A DNA stretch of 64,000 nt, taken from contig NW_006495273.1 in the NCBI RefSeq assembly GCF_000471905.2, forward strand, positions 4,507,689 through 4,571,688, read 5' to 3'. The stretch's first letter is position 1, and the number at the start of each line of letters is the position of its first letter. Shown piece after piece: positions 46,901 through 52,780 of the stretch. The notes beneath the pieces were generated by a model. It saw only the letters and a program-made list of their open reading frames with translations, was not told the origin of the DNA and did not search any database. Made by a program: the position numbers and the translations under genes. Source of the DNA: Amborella trichopoda (taxonomy: Eukaryota > Streptophyta > Magnoliopsida > Amborellales > Amborellaceae).

Positions 46901-48888
46901 ATGCAATTTCCAAAACCAAGTCTTCTAGAAATCAAACATGCTCTCTAAGTGTTTGCCCCACAATACCCCATTTTAAAGTTAGTGACACTTCCTTAATTGG
47001 ACTCTTCAAATACTTTGTAAAAGGGAACATTTAAATATCACTGGACGAAGAAGCAAAAGCAAAGACAAGAACAAAAAATATCAAGGCCATTATTCAAGAT
47101 TTGTTGTCCTCTTTAGCCAGAGTAAGCCTATCTGGACTAAAGAGGCAGAAGAGCCCCATTTAGTCAAATTTGATTTTATTTCCCAGCCAGTAATGTCCGT
47201 CCATCCTTTTAACTGGCTTTAAGTTCTTATCCAATCACAACAAAACCACCAAGGGCTAAAGAAAGCTCCTAAGGTCCCCCCCTCCCCCCCCCCAAACCTT
47301 CAAACCCCACCCACAAAACAATGAATAGATAAATAAATAAGAAAACCATATCCTAGAAGCTGAAGACCCTTAGGGACAACAAAATACTAAAGGATTCTCT
47401 TTTCCGGCCAAACCGAAGAAGGCTCCAAAATGAAAGAATGCTAAGCAAAGTACTAATATTTTTGAAGACTTCCCATGAAAATCTCCAAATGGCCATGTAA
47501 CCAGCCCGTCCCTAAAAGTTCAGATACTTCAAGAGAAGTACTGATGCAAGTAAATTGACACTTACGTAGAAGTATTAAGCACAGCATTAGAAGTATCATG
47601 AAATATCATATTCCACAAACTAATAGACAACAAACACCAATAAGCTTATCGGAGCCCATACAACACTGGTTGGAATTTGGATTAACACCAACATAAGGCG
47701 GTCATGCTGACCCCATTAGAGAATTGCAGACCTTTAGAAATAGTCCTAATCCAATGCCACTTCACTTTTAAGGGAAAGTTGAAATGTGGGAAGAAATAAT
47801 CTTTTGCCATAAGGATTGTATCTTTTGTTATAGATATCACAAACTCTGCAATCATCATCATCATCCAAGTCTTATCCCAACTAGTTGGGGTCAGCATCAT
47901 CGTGAACCATGCAATGAAATAGCTAAAAAAAAGTTCACAAACAACAATTATGAACAGAAAAATCAGGATGCAATGATCTTTTGTCATCGACAATGCCCAT
48001 AACATATGAACGATGAAGCAACTAAGTTCATGTCCAGCGATTCAATGCATAGAGCAAAACAGTAATCCTTCATCATAAATATCACCAGAACTTCACTATG
48101 AAGCAGCTAACAGAGTTCACGTTCACAATTAATTGAATAGAGTAAGTGCTGCCACGAATTGTATGCCATATTGCTTACTCAAAATGCCCCCCCTTCATGG
48201 CTTAAGTGGTTCACCTGATACACAACTCCATTAAAATGCATAATTTTTCATTGGATCTGAAGTAAAAATGCACATTAAAAAGAAGCGTGTTTGCTAAATA
48301 TGGCTAGAAATCATTATTTCATGGAAAATCACAGAACAGTTCATCGACTTTAAATTCCACACTGGTGTATAGAACCAGCAGGCCACAAAGTTAATAACCG
48401 GAACCAATTCAATCAAACAAATTATAGTATGTAAATAATCAGAAGGCAAGACAGAAGTTCTTCCTTTCAGGTAGGTTGCCAAAGAAAAGTAACAGAGATT
48501 GCAGAGTTCATTTGCTATTCGCAATACATTCTCCAAACACAAAGTAAAAATACTTCAAAAACTGATTTAACCTGCAAATTCTACAATCTAAACTTGGAAT
48601 CCTAGAGAATAAGGCTGATATCACGATTCCTCAATCCTAGCTCACTCGATAACCGACTGAATAAAAAATTCCATAGACACAATCACAAATCAGTCCTGAT
48701 AAATCAGAGACCATAAAATGGAGCAGATCAAGAGCCATCCCAGAAAAATTCATAGAGAATTTCCATGGATAAAAAAAAAAGAAAAAAGAAGAAAAAACTC
48801 AATAAGAAGAGAGAAGGAGGCGAACCTGAAGAGAGAAGAATATGGCGAAGGCGGCCAATAACAAAATTCCCAGGTCTCTCTTCCTCAT
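7467..48888 (-). CDS. NERD1: NERD1-like FG-GAP repeat membrane protein, complete, 13 exons, 697 aa
   Basis: This is the ortholog of the conserved single-pass plant protein with FG-GAP/VCBS-like beta-propeller repeats (NERD1 type, linked to Golgi, exocyst and cell expansion in Arabidopsis; from memory). Exons in coding order: 48826-48888, 45196-45354, 40998-41249, 40743-40862, 38054-38134, 35023-35118, 32512-32607, 30163-30216, 29859-30062, 28431-28556, 26432-26497, 8202-8501, 7467-7943. The sum is 697 codons plus TGA, close to the 698 I recall for Arabidopsis. All introns are phase 0 and GT-AG. Residues 1-21 (MRKRDLGILLLAAFAIFFSLQ region) form a signal peptide. Calcium-loop-like motifs are DLNGDG at 55-60, DINGDG at 428-433 and DFSNDG at 632-637. 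A membrane segment lies at about 660-680, followed by a basic tail. The start was chosen because MRKRDLGILL is conserved. Intron 11 is 17.9 kb and filled with mobile elements, but the reading frame is intact throughout. Confidence 0.93.
8202..8501 (-). CDS. NERD1: NERD1-like exon 12
   Basis: This exon encodes 100 residues including VVSGSMEVLRPCLAVATSGV, REQLFNVSICH and DDGHRHRKGSHGDV. The acceptor (tgtacag) is at 8502-8504 and the donor (gtaagc) follows GGTGAG-type coding sequence at 8202. It is preceded in transcription by the 17.9 kb intron 11. Confidence 0.93.
9410..11407. mobile_element. 2 kb hAT-like non-autonomous element
   Basis: The left end CAGTGTTTGAAAAG..CCGATCCGGATCGG and the right end (read inverted) CAGTGGTTTAAAAAACGGATCGG form degenerate terminal inverted repeats. 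The bases next to the ends, ctatttgc (9402-9409) and gtatctcc (11408-11415), match at five of eight positions, compatible with an old 8-bp duplication. The centre is very AT-rich without a transposase. A 106-base tandem duplication lies in the left part. Confidence 0.55.
9498..9710. repeat. 106-base tandem duplication
   Basis: The segment from 'ggatccataaaaaccg' through 'ttggtaccttcttccc' occurs twice, at 9498 and 9604, with a few differences. It lies inside the left part of the hAT-like element. Confidence 0.85.
11850..12900 (-). pseudogene. LINE (L1-type) remnant: zinc-binding and RNase H-like region
   Basis: The - strand contains the pattern WHKANLEADSLTKDGA (typical of the C-terminal RNase H-like domain of plant L1 LINEs) and, upstream of it, VIFWAKSNNMFRDHP and DIQWKKVYYFCSKDR-like segments of the preceding linker. 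The frames are broken by several shifts and stops, and the reverse transcriptase core was not seen. A near-exact 121-base tandem duplication lies within it. Confidence 0.5.
12546..12787. repeat. Near-identical 121-base tandem duplication
   Basis: Two copies starting at 12546 and 12667, from 'cctctcagtcaagatcaccc' to 'ggtcccaaccacaaaa', differ at about one position (attcattagg / attcatcagg). This is a recent event within an old LINE remnant. Confidence 0.95.
13050..13466 (+). mobile_element. LTR-like end with a tRNA-Met primer-binding site
   Basis: Two diverged copies of a segment of about 190 bases (ending in 'aactttgaatctaattaaca') are followed by 'tttgcatcatg' and TGGTATCAGAG at 13456-13466, the typical tRNA-iMet primer-binding site. 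A related fragment recurs at about 23460-23534. It is either an old LTR retroelement or the leader of the pararetrovirus downstream; the sequence does not separate these. Confidence 0.4.
13930..14290 (+). repeat. Tandem repeat of about 150 bases with tRNA-like box motifs
   Basis: Three diverged units contain 'gtgagttttNtag.ggtac' and 'ggtttcgggtgcaaatctc' or 'ggtttcagttttaaaacta', vaguely like A- and B-boxes of a tRNA-derived SINE. The last two units are aligned over 'aatatgcata ... catattcgtgtgagtttt'. SINE origin is a guess. Confidence 0.35.
14450..15700 (+). pseudogene. Caulimovirid fossil: movement protein region
   Basis: The block HFGAIKLALTFHGRKG, followed by LLDTRFLEYQHACIGTVQTT, matches the 30K-type movement protein of Florendovirus-like viruses. 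In living viruses the protein forms tubules through plasmodesmata. It is the first large coding part of the element. Confidence 0.8.
15700..16700 (+). pseudogene. Caulimovirid fossil: coiled-coil and proline-rich linker
   Basis: A Gln/Lys/Leu-rich stretch predicted to form a coiled coil is followed by a long Pro/Ser/Thr-rich, low-complexity region. It lies between movement and coat domains. This corresponds to the virion-associated or N-terminal coat part in related viruses. Confidence 0.6.
16700..17600 (+). pseudogene. Caulimovirid fossil: coat protein with zinc knuckle
   Basis: A capsid-core-like part with WxxxLxxY-type spacing is followed by a very basic Lys/Arg tract and a CX2CX4HX4C knuckle (CYVCGKKAHFAKDC), then an acidic tail. 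The knuckle binds viral RNA in related viruses. Confidence 0.8.
17750..18110 (+). pseudogene. Caulimovirid fossil: aspartic protease
   Basis: The active-site motif FFDTGASASVL and a downstream LLLGFDVLHQ flap/second-half motif identify a retropepsin-type protease that cuts the viral polyprotein in functional relatives. Confidence 0.8.
18180..18950 (+). pseudogene. Caulimovirid fossil: reverse transcriptase
   Basis: LRLVINYQPLN, FSKFDLKSGFWQI and YIDDILL are RT fingers/palm motifs in the expected order and spacing. The palm catalytic motif is present. Confidence 0.9.
19100..19540 (+). pseudogene. Caulimovirid fossil: RNase H
   Basis: QTDASDEYWACILLEE and HILGKNNVLADMFSR-like blocks are the first and last RNase H catalytic regions of the family. 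Confidence 0.85.
19540..20440 (+). pseudogene. Caulimovirid fossil: C-terminal region of unknown function
   Basis: About 290 residues follow RNase H without a break in composition. They are rich in His, Tyr, Trp and Pro and end in a Pro/Ser-rich acidic tail. No domain is recognised. Some Florendovirus-like genomes are reported to carry an extra frame or extension here; I cannot confirm homology. Confidence 0.6.
20650..21150 (+). mobile_element. Possible Gypsy-type fossil (end of integrase)
   Basis: Short blocks such as SSEINNNAYHIEL followed by EVNISPILQRF resemble the linker and C-terminal end of Gypsy integrases (usual wording ISxNAYxxxLP..xxISPVFNV). The region is badly decayed and the assignment rests on this pattern only. 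LTRs are not recognised. Confidence 0.35.
22070..22290. other. Unclassified repeat-like sequence between elements
   Basis: Contains 'gacttgggctatagtcgatttggacttgctcaag' and 'ggcctaggcggcagggcagctgcctaggtggg'. The latter is a short palindrome-rich, G-rich stretch often seen in plant dispersed repeats. No gene is visible. Confidence 0.3.
22389..23450. mobile_element. Mutator-like (Pack-MULE-like) element with long TIRs
   Basis: The left end (22389 onward) reads GGAAAAATTATATAAATATC and, further in, 'gaacttcataacaa..aaaaaagaccaaactaccta'. The right end, read inverted, has GAAAATTACCTCTAAAAAGG and 'gaacttcataatca..aaaaaagacgaaactaccta'. The arms are about 130-170 bases. The centre has much higher GC and no transposase, but holds an open frame at 22885-23070 that is unlike its AT-rich surroundings. 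The 9-bp target duplication was not convincing. Confidence 0.55.
22885..23070 (+). CDS. Short open frame, possible captured gene fragment
   Basis: This encodes 61 residues beginning MEERVCVICDSDSRSSIHGR and continuing with a Leu/Lys-rich helical stretch (LLKALIRLLKVKQSQLEFFADEMRLLEE). A CxxC pair sits near the start. I do not recognise the family. Codon-like composition and a GC content above its neighbours suggest a host exon picked up by the surrounding Mutator-like element; it may not be expressed. Confidence 0.3.
   Translation: MEERVCVICDSDSRSSIHGRTLLKALIRLLKVKQSQLEFFADEMRLLEESIKVPHRFSKIH
23535..24765 (+). mobile_element. Small LTR retroelement fossil with two LTRs
   Basis: The 5' LTR (23535-23947) begins TGATGCAATTAGGGTTTTTA. 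TGGTATCAAGC (23950-23960) follows as a tRNA-Met-type primer-binding site. A short gag-like start (ATGCCTCCAAAATC) and about 650 bases of decayed internal sequence follow. The 3' LTR begins at 24626 with the same 20 bases and is incomplete. No pol domain is present, so the element is non-autonomous (LARD/TRIM-like) and broken. It inserted next to a fragment (23460-23534) related to the LTR-like end at 13.4 kb. Confidence 0.7.
24901..26150. mobile_element. hAT-like non-autonomous element, 1250 bp
   Basis: The ends are CAATGTTATGCAAACC and (inverted) CAATGTTGTTTAGACC. The flanking 8 bases are atgcttat (24893-24900) and gtacttat (26151-26158), six of eight identical, as expected of an old 8-bp hAT target duplication. 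The ends are rich in 'accggtc/gactggt' motifs. No transposase is visible inside. Confidence 0.7.
26432..26497 (-). CDS. NERD1: NERD1-like exon 11
   Basis: This 66-base exon encodes LHLHEGGLHADINGDGVLDH plus VQ. It holds the best FG-GAP calcium-loop match (DINGDGVLD). The donor is CAG|gtgcat. The exon sits alone 17.9 kb upstream of exon 12. Confidence 0.92.
28431..28556 (-). CDS. NERD1: NERD1-like exon 10
   Basis: This exon encodes 42 residues, from NLPYVPTITNHTQLWWVPNV to EAVHIASGRTVCK. The acceptor is ggctgcag and the donor AAG|gtacca. The LWWVPNVIVAHQKEGIEA segment is near-identical to the Arabidopsis protein as I remember it. Confidence 0.92.
28833..29180 (+). mobile_element. Probable Copia-type LTR with primer-binding site (fossil)
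   Basis: From TGTTAAAGTGACAG at 28833 to about 29160, with a poly(A)-region-like 'ttgtatatgttgga', followed by TGGTACCAGAGTGGG (29168), close to the tRNA-Met PBS. It lies in intron 9 of the NERD1-like gene, antisense. No internal coding part follows for long. Confidence 0.4.
29859..30062 (-). CDS. NERD1: NERD1-like exon 9
   Basis: This 68-residue exon is rich in lysine and arginine: KLAHFRKHKRKLVKK, a Pro/Gln/Asn-rich stretch, then GKAADYATSKKGKK. It probably forms an exposed basic loop between propeller blades. Intron 8 upstream is only 100 bases. Confidence 0.92.
30163..30216 (-). CDS. NERD1: NERD1-like exon 8
   Basis: This 54-base microexon encodes MECREFRESILGVMPHRW, which matches the conserved CREFRESILSVMPHRW block of the family. 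The acceptor is attacag and the donor TGG|gtaatt. Confidence 0.92.
30840..31634. mobile_element. hAT-like non-autonomous element, 795 bp
   Basis: The ends are CAATGTTGTTAAGATTTG and (inverted) TTATGTTGTCTGAAG. Flanks gaatatac (30832-30839) and gaatatag (31635-31642) match at seven of eight positions. Both ends carry 'accggt/ccagt' motifs as in the 24.9 kb and 45.6 kb elements. It lies in intron 7 of the NERD1-like gene. Confidence 0.7.
31642..32511. other. Rest of intron 7, no gene seen
   Basis: AT-rich intron sequence. The short open frames are not conserved-looking and no repeat family is recognised. Confidence 0.5.
32512..32607 (-). CDS. NERD1: NERD1-like exon 7
   Basis: This exon encodes 32 residues including HFIPQHNYKLDAHSLNSRRP and GE. 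The family block is IPQHNYKLDVHALNSRHPGE. Splice sites are tgtag at the start and GAG|gtaggc at the end. Confidence 0.92.
32608..35022 (-). other. Intron 6 of the NERD1-like gene
   Basis: 2.4 kb. It contains a CA/GT microsatellite near 32680-32700 and the 102-base tandem duplication near its 5' end. No coding part is seen. Confidence 0.6.
34757..34955. repeat. 102-base tandem duplication
   Basis: The unit with 'caacattctcac.aagt.gataaataccagttggcaatg' and 'tctttgataagaacatctga' occurs at about 34757 and 34859. The period is a multiple of three, so an antisense frame repeats the peptide SDVLIKE(A/T)LPTGIY. This is not evidence of coding. Confidence 0.85.
35023..35118 (-). CDS. NERD1: NERD1-like exon 6
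   Basis: This exon encodes VSEKSGTADLRHFSFYAFAG and RSGKRHWSKKSE. It corresponds to the family block ASEDSGAINLRHFSVYAFAG. The acceptor is ttttgcag and the donor GAG|gtactt. Confidence 0.92.
35119..38053 (-). other. Intron 5 of the NERD1-like gene
   Basis: 2.9 kb. The right half holds the large fold-back element at 37.04-37.90 kb. The rest is AT-rich with no gene or clear repeat family. Confidence 0.6.
37040..37905. mobile_element. Large fold-back (long inverted repeat) element
   Basis: The left arm (about 37040-37410) and right arm (about 37530-37905) are imperfect inverted copies. Examples: 'atcaaaggacactagtcatg' against inverted 'atcaaaggactataatcatt', 'cactttccaattttgcccct' in both, and 'gccctaggat' against 'atcctagggc' next to the loop. 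The arms span about 370 bases each around a 120-base loop. It lies in an intron and would be transcribed as one potential hairpin. Confidence 0.7.
38054..38134 (-). CDS. NERD1: NERD1-like exon 5
   Basis: This exon encodes LYLDPFEEVMEAEKNSEQHR plus RSAEEKE. The DPFEE..EQHRRSA pattern is conserved. The acceptor is ttgtgcag and the donor GAG|gtaaaa. Confidence 0.92.
38135..40742 (-). other. Intron 4 of the NERD1-like gene
   Basis: 2.6 kb without a recognisable gene. Short frames near 39.4-39.7 kb show a vaguely transposon-like wording but could not be assigned. Confidence 0.5.
40743..40862 (-). CDS. NERD1: NERD1-like exon 4
   Basis: This exon encodes 40 residues with REIAISISNYTLKHGDAGLV followed by IVGGRMDMQPH. 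It is 135 bases from exon 3. The donor is CAT|gtatgt. Confidence 0.93.
40998..41249 (-). CDS. NERD1: NERD1-like exon 3
   Basis: This exon encodes 84 residues: VLEPHARRVDEGFSEARLLA, EVSLLPDKVRISSGRRPVAM, ATGFVDRSYKHGEIRKQVLV and VVTSGWSVMCFDHNLKKLWE are consecutive blocks of it. A diverged copy of its acceptor region lies about 407 bases upstream in the same intron (see the duplication entry). Confidence 0.93.
41229..41905. repeat. 407-base direct duplication reaching into exon 3
   Basis: The segment from 'tggcatggggctctagaacc' (41231) to 'aaaatcagaagcctttca' recurs at 41638-41905 with about 80-85% identity. The first copy includes the first ~19 coding bases and the acceptor of exon 3. The second therefore carries a decayed copy of that acceptor (ttatgtctag on the - strand). 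Confidence 0.8.
41995..42445. mobile_element. MITE with TIRs of about 150 bases
   Basis: The left arm 'ggtaatataggttcactccc..ccgttaaatcttgatagatgg' and the inverted right arm 'ggtaataatatgttgactcc..ccgtcagatcttgatcgggtc' align along about 150 bases, including 'gatgaaatttttgggg' in the inner part. It lies in intron 2 of the NERD1-like gene. Arrangement and inner sequence resemble the element at 52.8 kb. Confidence 0.65.
43158..43331. mobile_element. Hairpin MITE with 46-base TIRs
   Basis: GGGAAATTTATCAAAATAAC..AAGAGATGAAC at the left and the same sequence inverted (GGGAAATTTATCAAAATGCC..AAGAGATGAAC) at the right. Nine-base flanks (aaaaaaaga and aaaaaagaa) are similar but A-rich. A Mutator-type MITE is likely. 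Confidence 0.6.
43340..45195 (-). other. Remainder of intron 2, no gene seen
   Basis: AT-rich intron DNA between the hairpin MITE and exon 2. No repeat family or coding sequence recognised. A duplicated 'aaggaggagaagacatggtg' motif occurs near 44030 and 44100. Confidence 0.5.
45196..45354 (-). CDS. NERD1: NERD1-like exon 2
   Basis: This exon encodes 53 residues with HEGDFSFREAWYHLSDDYPI, a PPPIVADLNGDGRAEVLVAT FG-GAP-like loop, and HDAKIQ. The acceptor is tttccag and the donor CAG|gtaatt. Confidence 0.93.
45583..45841. mobile_element. hAT-type MITE, 259 bp
   Basis: The ends are CAATGTTCAAACTGG and (inverted) CAATATTACAAATGG. The flanks gtgtaaat (45575-45582) and gtgtaaac (45842-45849) are identical at seven of eight positions. 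The inside repeats 'ttcaccggtcagacc' twice. It is a short member of the same family as the elements at 24.9 and 30.8 kb. Confidence 0.8.
46702..46945. mobile_element. Tourist-like (PIF/Harbinger) MITE, 244 bp
   Basis: GGGCATGTTTGATTT at the left and (inverted) GAGAGCATGTTTGATTT at the right, with a TAA target duplication at 46699-46701 and 46946-46948. This is the classic end sequence and TSD of Tourist-type elements. It lies in intron 1 of the NERD1-like gene. Confidence 0.85.
47846..47910 (-). mobile_element. Au-SINE-like 3' end
   Basis: On the - strand: 'gctgaccccaactagttggg' followed by 'ataagacttgg' and four ATG-type triplets. This is the well-known 3' tail of plant Au SINEs (ACCCCAACTAGTTGGGATAAGGCTT). 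The 5' tRNA-related half was not identified. Confidence 0.65.
48826..48888 (-). CDS. NERD1: NERD1-like exon 1 (signal peptide)
   Basis: This exon encodes 21 residues beginning MRKRDLGILLLA, a basic start followed by a hydrophobic core, and ending in ..FSLQ at a CAG|gttcgc donor. It is the complete signal peptide exon. A TTG-initiated overlapping frame here is not the protein. Confidence 0.92.
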
Positions 48889-48960
48889 CCCTCTCCTCTA
48901 ATTTGATCACCACAAAACAAAACAGAGGACGAAGTAACAGAAGGAAAAGTAAGAAGGCGA

Positions 48961-48972
48961 TCAAAACGCCAT
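48961..48972 (-). promoter_or_regulatory. Minimal uORF (M-A-F-stop) in the probable 5' leader
   Basis: ATGGCGTTTTGA lies 72 bases upstream of the main ATG on the - strand. Its context (taacATGG) has A at -3 and G at +4, stronger than the main ATG. If transcription starts upstream of it, ribosomes would translate three codons and need to reinitiate or leak past. The leader start is not known. Confidence 0.5.
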
Positions 48973-49150
48973 GTTAATGAGGAGGGAGAATATCAAAATG
49001 ATCGTCTGGAACTCCACTCAGTCTCGAGTCAGGGTCGGTTCGGACTTCGGACCTAGTGAAATAATGTATTTTCTTCTCTAAATATTAAAAAAACTAAAAC
49101 AAGGGGCGGGCCCCCAGGATCAAACTGTATATTTGATCCTTAAATGCTTG
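48973..49150 (-). promoter_or_regulatory. Probable promoter region of the NERD1-like gene
   Basis: The region immediately upstream of the first exon is non-coding. An AT-rich stretch (tttttttaatatttag on the - strand, about 49078-49093) could serve as a TATA-like element. No perfect TATAAA is present. Confidence 0.35.
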
Positions 49151-49322
49151 CACTCGATTTAAGGGGGATTCGTAACCTTAAAAATTGATTTTGATTTCTT
49201 AAAGTTCTAAATGCAGCTTCCATCAATAAATAGACGGTCAAGGATTCGGTTTCAAATTGGGAACAAATTTGCAGCACTTTTTGAGCTCTATCGTAATTCT
49301 TACTAAATGAAACCATTCCAAC

Positions 49323-49440
49323 CAATGTTGTTTGAAAACCTGGATGGCGACCCCGATCAGCCATTCAGAAAACCAATCTGGATTGGTGAATCTGCAATCC
49401 AGGGTGAATTGGCCGAATTTGTCTTAAAAAAATTCAAAAA
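49323..49440. repeat. Single end of a hAT-like element
   Basis: CAATGTTGTTTGAAAACCTGG with following 'gatcagccattc..tctggattggtgaatc' is the same end type as the elements at 24.9, 30.8 and 45.6 kb. No matching right end was found downstream. Confidence 0.45.
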
Positions 49441-51180
49441 ATCACTAAAATTTCTTTAAAGTCTAGTTTTTCATTTTTTCAAAAAAATATTGATATTGTA
49501 TTATGAATTTCCATTATTTCTTTTAAATACATAAACACTTATAACATGTATGTATTTGTTGTCCATTACATTCATTTTATAAATGAAGATTAAAAGCAAC
49601 TCATTGTAATAAAGTGGATCTATTTAACTTAAACTTTTATATTTTTATAATCTCCATTGCCACTTGCTATTGTAGCTTCAGATCTTCCTTATGTAGCATC
49701 AAATCTTGCACTTTCTTCCTAATCTATCACCCCTCCTTGATGCTTTGGCCTTGGAGACTTAGGATTTGTTTCATTCAGGTTCCAATTTTGGATTTGCAGT
49801 CACATACTAAGGGTTACTTCCTCTAAAGTAGCCAGGTTTTTTACAATCTTTATTTGTTGTAATAAGGAGTTGTTTCAAACAGCCAGATTAGTGGAACATT
49901 GCTTCAAATATTGAGTTCAGGGATTGGCATACTACTTGAGAGAATTTCAATCTGGTTTTTGGTGACTTTGATTGAGATGATGAGATAATTTAGGATAAGT
50001 TTGTGCGGCTCCAAGTAATTCATTTGCAAGTTTTTTTTTCTTGTGTACCATGACGATTGAAAGAGAGAGAAGTAAAGGAAAATTGTTTCACACGGGCTGG
50101 AATGCGTTCTACATTATGCGGTCCCAAAGTATAAAGCATCTATCATAAAGATAGATTAAAATAGGCGGTCCATCTAAAAACAATTGAAACTAATTATCCA
50201 AATGTTTTCTTAATAAAATGATTATTTTTAATTTTCAAAATTTATTTATTTATTCATATTCATGATCTCCATGTTAGAGATTACATGTCTTTAAAAATTA
50301 TGTCCAAAAAATCCATCTCAAAAATAGAATTTTACGAGGCAATTCATTTCTACATGGGCTCATAGAAACCGTATCCATAAGTAAATGGATGCATGATGTG
50401 AGCCAAACAATCTAGGAGTGAGGAGTGATAGAAAATAAGTTGACAAGATTTCTCGACTTTATGTTAAAAAACTTGAAAGATTCTATTATGAGAAGTTTTA
50501 TGAATATTACATCCAAATCCATCGTGAAATTTTTTAAAAAAGTTTGAGAAAACCTCTCAAACCTTTCATTTATTTATTTATATTGGATTAATGGTGAATT
50601 GTAGAGATAATGTCTAAGAAACCTTTGCGGATGATTTAGAGTGGGACATCACATCAAGTATCAAATATATATACATTGCTGAGTAAATATTGATTTATCA
50701 CAATCGTGAAATGTTAAATGTGGTGTACCTTATTCAATAATTTCAATGTGTTTCAATATTTGGACTGAAAGAAAGATCTATGTGATCTTTTTTAGGGGGA
50801 ATACAATTTTTTTTTTAATGATAATAATTATCCCTTTTTTATTTTAGGAAAAAGATCACTTACAGATGGTATTTTTACAATAAATAAATATTTCACAATA
50901 AAACAAGACAATAATAAAATAAAACTCAACCACTTGATGTCATTTTTATAACTTAATACTATGTTTGAGAATATAAAATAAAAGAGCAAGAAAGTAAAAG
51001 AGAAGATGCCAGATATTACCTCAACCGGGCTTATTACACCCTACACCGAGTCACCACATCCAATGGTACGGGATTAGTGATCTAACTTCAATCTCGAATT
51101 GGAAAAGCTAATTTCGACCAAACTAGGTAACCACCCTTAGATCTCTACAAAACCCTAACTAAAAAATAATTAGGCTCAAA
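49440..51180. other. AT-rich intergenic stretch
   Basis: No gene or recognised repeat. The two longest open frames are composed of AT-rich low-complexity codons. Confidence 0.5.
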
Positions 51181-51189
51181 CCCTAACTT

Positions 51190-51400
51190 TTCCACCCCTT
51201 AGATTATATTAGGTCATGAGAGAGAGAGGGAGAGTCTCTAGGGTTGGGGCATGCCCCCAAGGGTAGAGAGAGAGTTAGAGAGAGAAAGTCAGAGAGGAGA
51301 GAGAGGGGTATGACCCCTAGGGAGAAGAGAGAGAGAGAGTTTATGGGAAAAAGATGTCTAGATGTGGGGAGAGCTCCTCTATTTATAGGGAAATTTAGGT
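51190..51400 (-). promoter_or_regulatory. TATA box with CT-rich leader on the - strand
   Basis: CCCTATAAATAGAGG (- strand, about 51376-51390) is a strong plant TATA box, followed downstream by about 150 bases of CT-rich leader with repeated 'ctctctct'. No protein-coding gene follows on the - strand. It may be the promoter of a lost gene or of an old LTR. Confidence 0.4.
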
Positions 51401-51779
51401 CTAGGGTTTCTTTAGGGTTTCCCATAGTTTGCTTCTTTCTTGAGATTGAATATATACCGTTGATCAAGGTGACTTATGGGATGAGAGATCTGAGCCATTC
51501 ATTTTATAGATGGGCTATCAACATTATGGAAGGTGCATGAACTATTATCCCCCTTTTCTTAAACCATTTTCCCATCAATATTTTATAAATAAATTAAATC
51601 TAATAAAATATTGCTCATTTCATAAAGTAGCATGTTCCAACTCTTGCATTCCATAAAAATATGACAAGTCAAGATATAGTTTCAATAAAAAAAATAAGAT
51701 ATGGTCAATATTTCCCTTCCGAGATTTGACCACATGCTACAAAACAAAGTTACCAAAATCAATTAACTTGTACACAAAG

Positions 51780-52720
51780 CAATCAAGAAGAGGCATCCAA
51801 GGGTGGGCTGTGCCACCCATATGAGGCACGTGGGGCCCCACCCAATACCCACATGGTGGGCCCATGTGCACTATGGGCCCCCATGTATTTTTTATAAATA
51901 TTTTAAAATTGAACAAAACAAATTTTAATACATTATAACTTTGTAAATTAATAACTTCATTTTTATAAGTCCAAAAATAATAAATAAAATATCAAATGAC
52001 TTATAAAAATTCAAATAATAAATCTAAAATAATTTAATAATAAAATGAACGCAATTAAATTAATATGATGGGAAGTGGATCCATATGGTTCAGGAATTCT
52101 ATCAACAATTACGGGGTACTCCACCTTCAACTGTGAACTTCAAACCACATTTGATTTATCAAACCGACCCAGTGTTTCCTATGACCCACAGTCCAACTAA
52201 GAACTCATTAGCGGGTCACCAAAGTCTGGCCGATTAGCCAAGGGATCACAATCTTAACCTATGGATTACAATCCTCCCCTAGAGACAAGTCAAGATCACT
52301 ACGAGCTAATGCGACCGCAGCTCTATGGTACATAAGGGTATATCTCTCGCACATGCATAGGCTTCACCCAAAGGTGGATAACTGGCTTTCCCAAACGATC
52401 TATCGATATGCATGCCGTGTGATGGAACATGGATAAGGATTTGGCCCCCATCTCTATATGCCTACCATCACACACAAGGGTCATACAGTTTCTTGACTCA
52501 CTCATCCAGGCATAAGCTTCGACCTTATCAAGGGCTAACCCAAAGCCCTTCTCGGTTTATTCTTTATGCCCAAGTACCTTGGGTTTTCCAACCAACTGGC
52601 CTAGATCATCAAGTACAGTCCGGTATTAGCAAACATCATTTGCTTAGTACGGTCGACGAGGGAACACACTCCCATTGAGTTTATGTTCTACTATAATAAA
52701 TTTTTTTCATTACATACTCA
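51780..52720. other. Unclassified moderately GC-rich stretch
   Basis: Around 52.1-52.7 kb the base composition rises above the surroundings and the sequence is non-repetitive. On the - strand it reads like the untranslated end of an LTR element, but no domain, LTR pair or host gene is recognised. Confidence 0.3.
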
Positions 52721-52759
52721 TAAGGCCTTTAAAAGCCATATAAAACCAACATAAACACT

Positions 52760-52780
52760 TATATATATATATATATATAT
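52760..52780. repeat. TA microsatellite at the left border of a MITE
   Basis: A run of about ten TA units directly abuts the left end of the element at 52781. Confidence 0.9.

Noticed and set aside
48728-48964. Hydrophobic frame overlapping exon 1 of the NERD1-like gene
   Set aside because: It is in another frame, lacks an ATG start and crosses the exon 1 donor; the conserved MRKRDLGILL frame is the real one.
51150-51190. Telomere-like 'aaaccctaac' motifs
   Set aside because: Only two or three scattered copies, no array; not an interstitial telomere.
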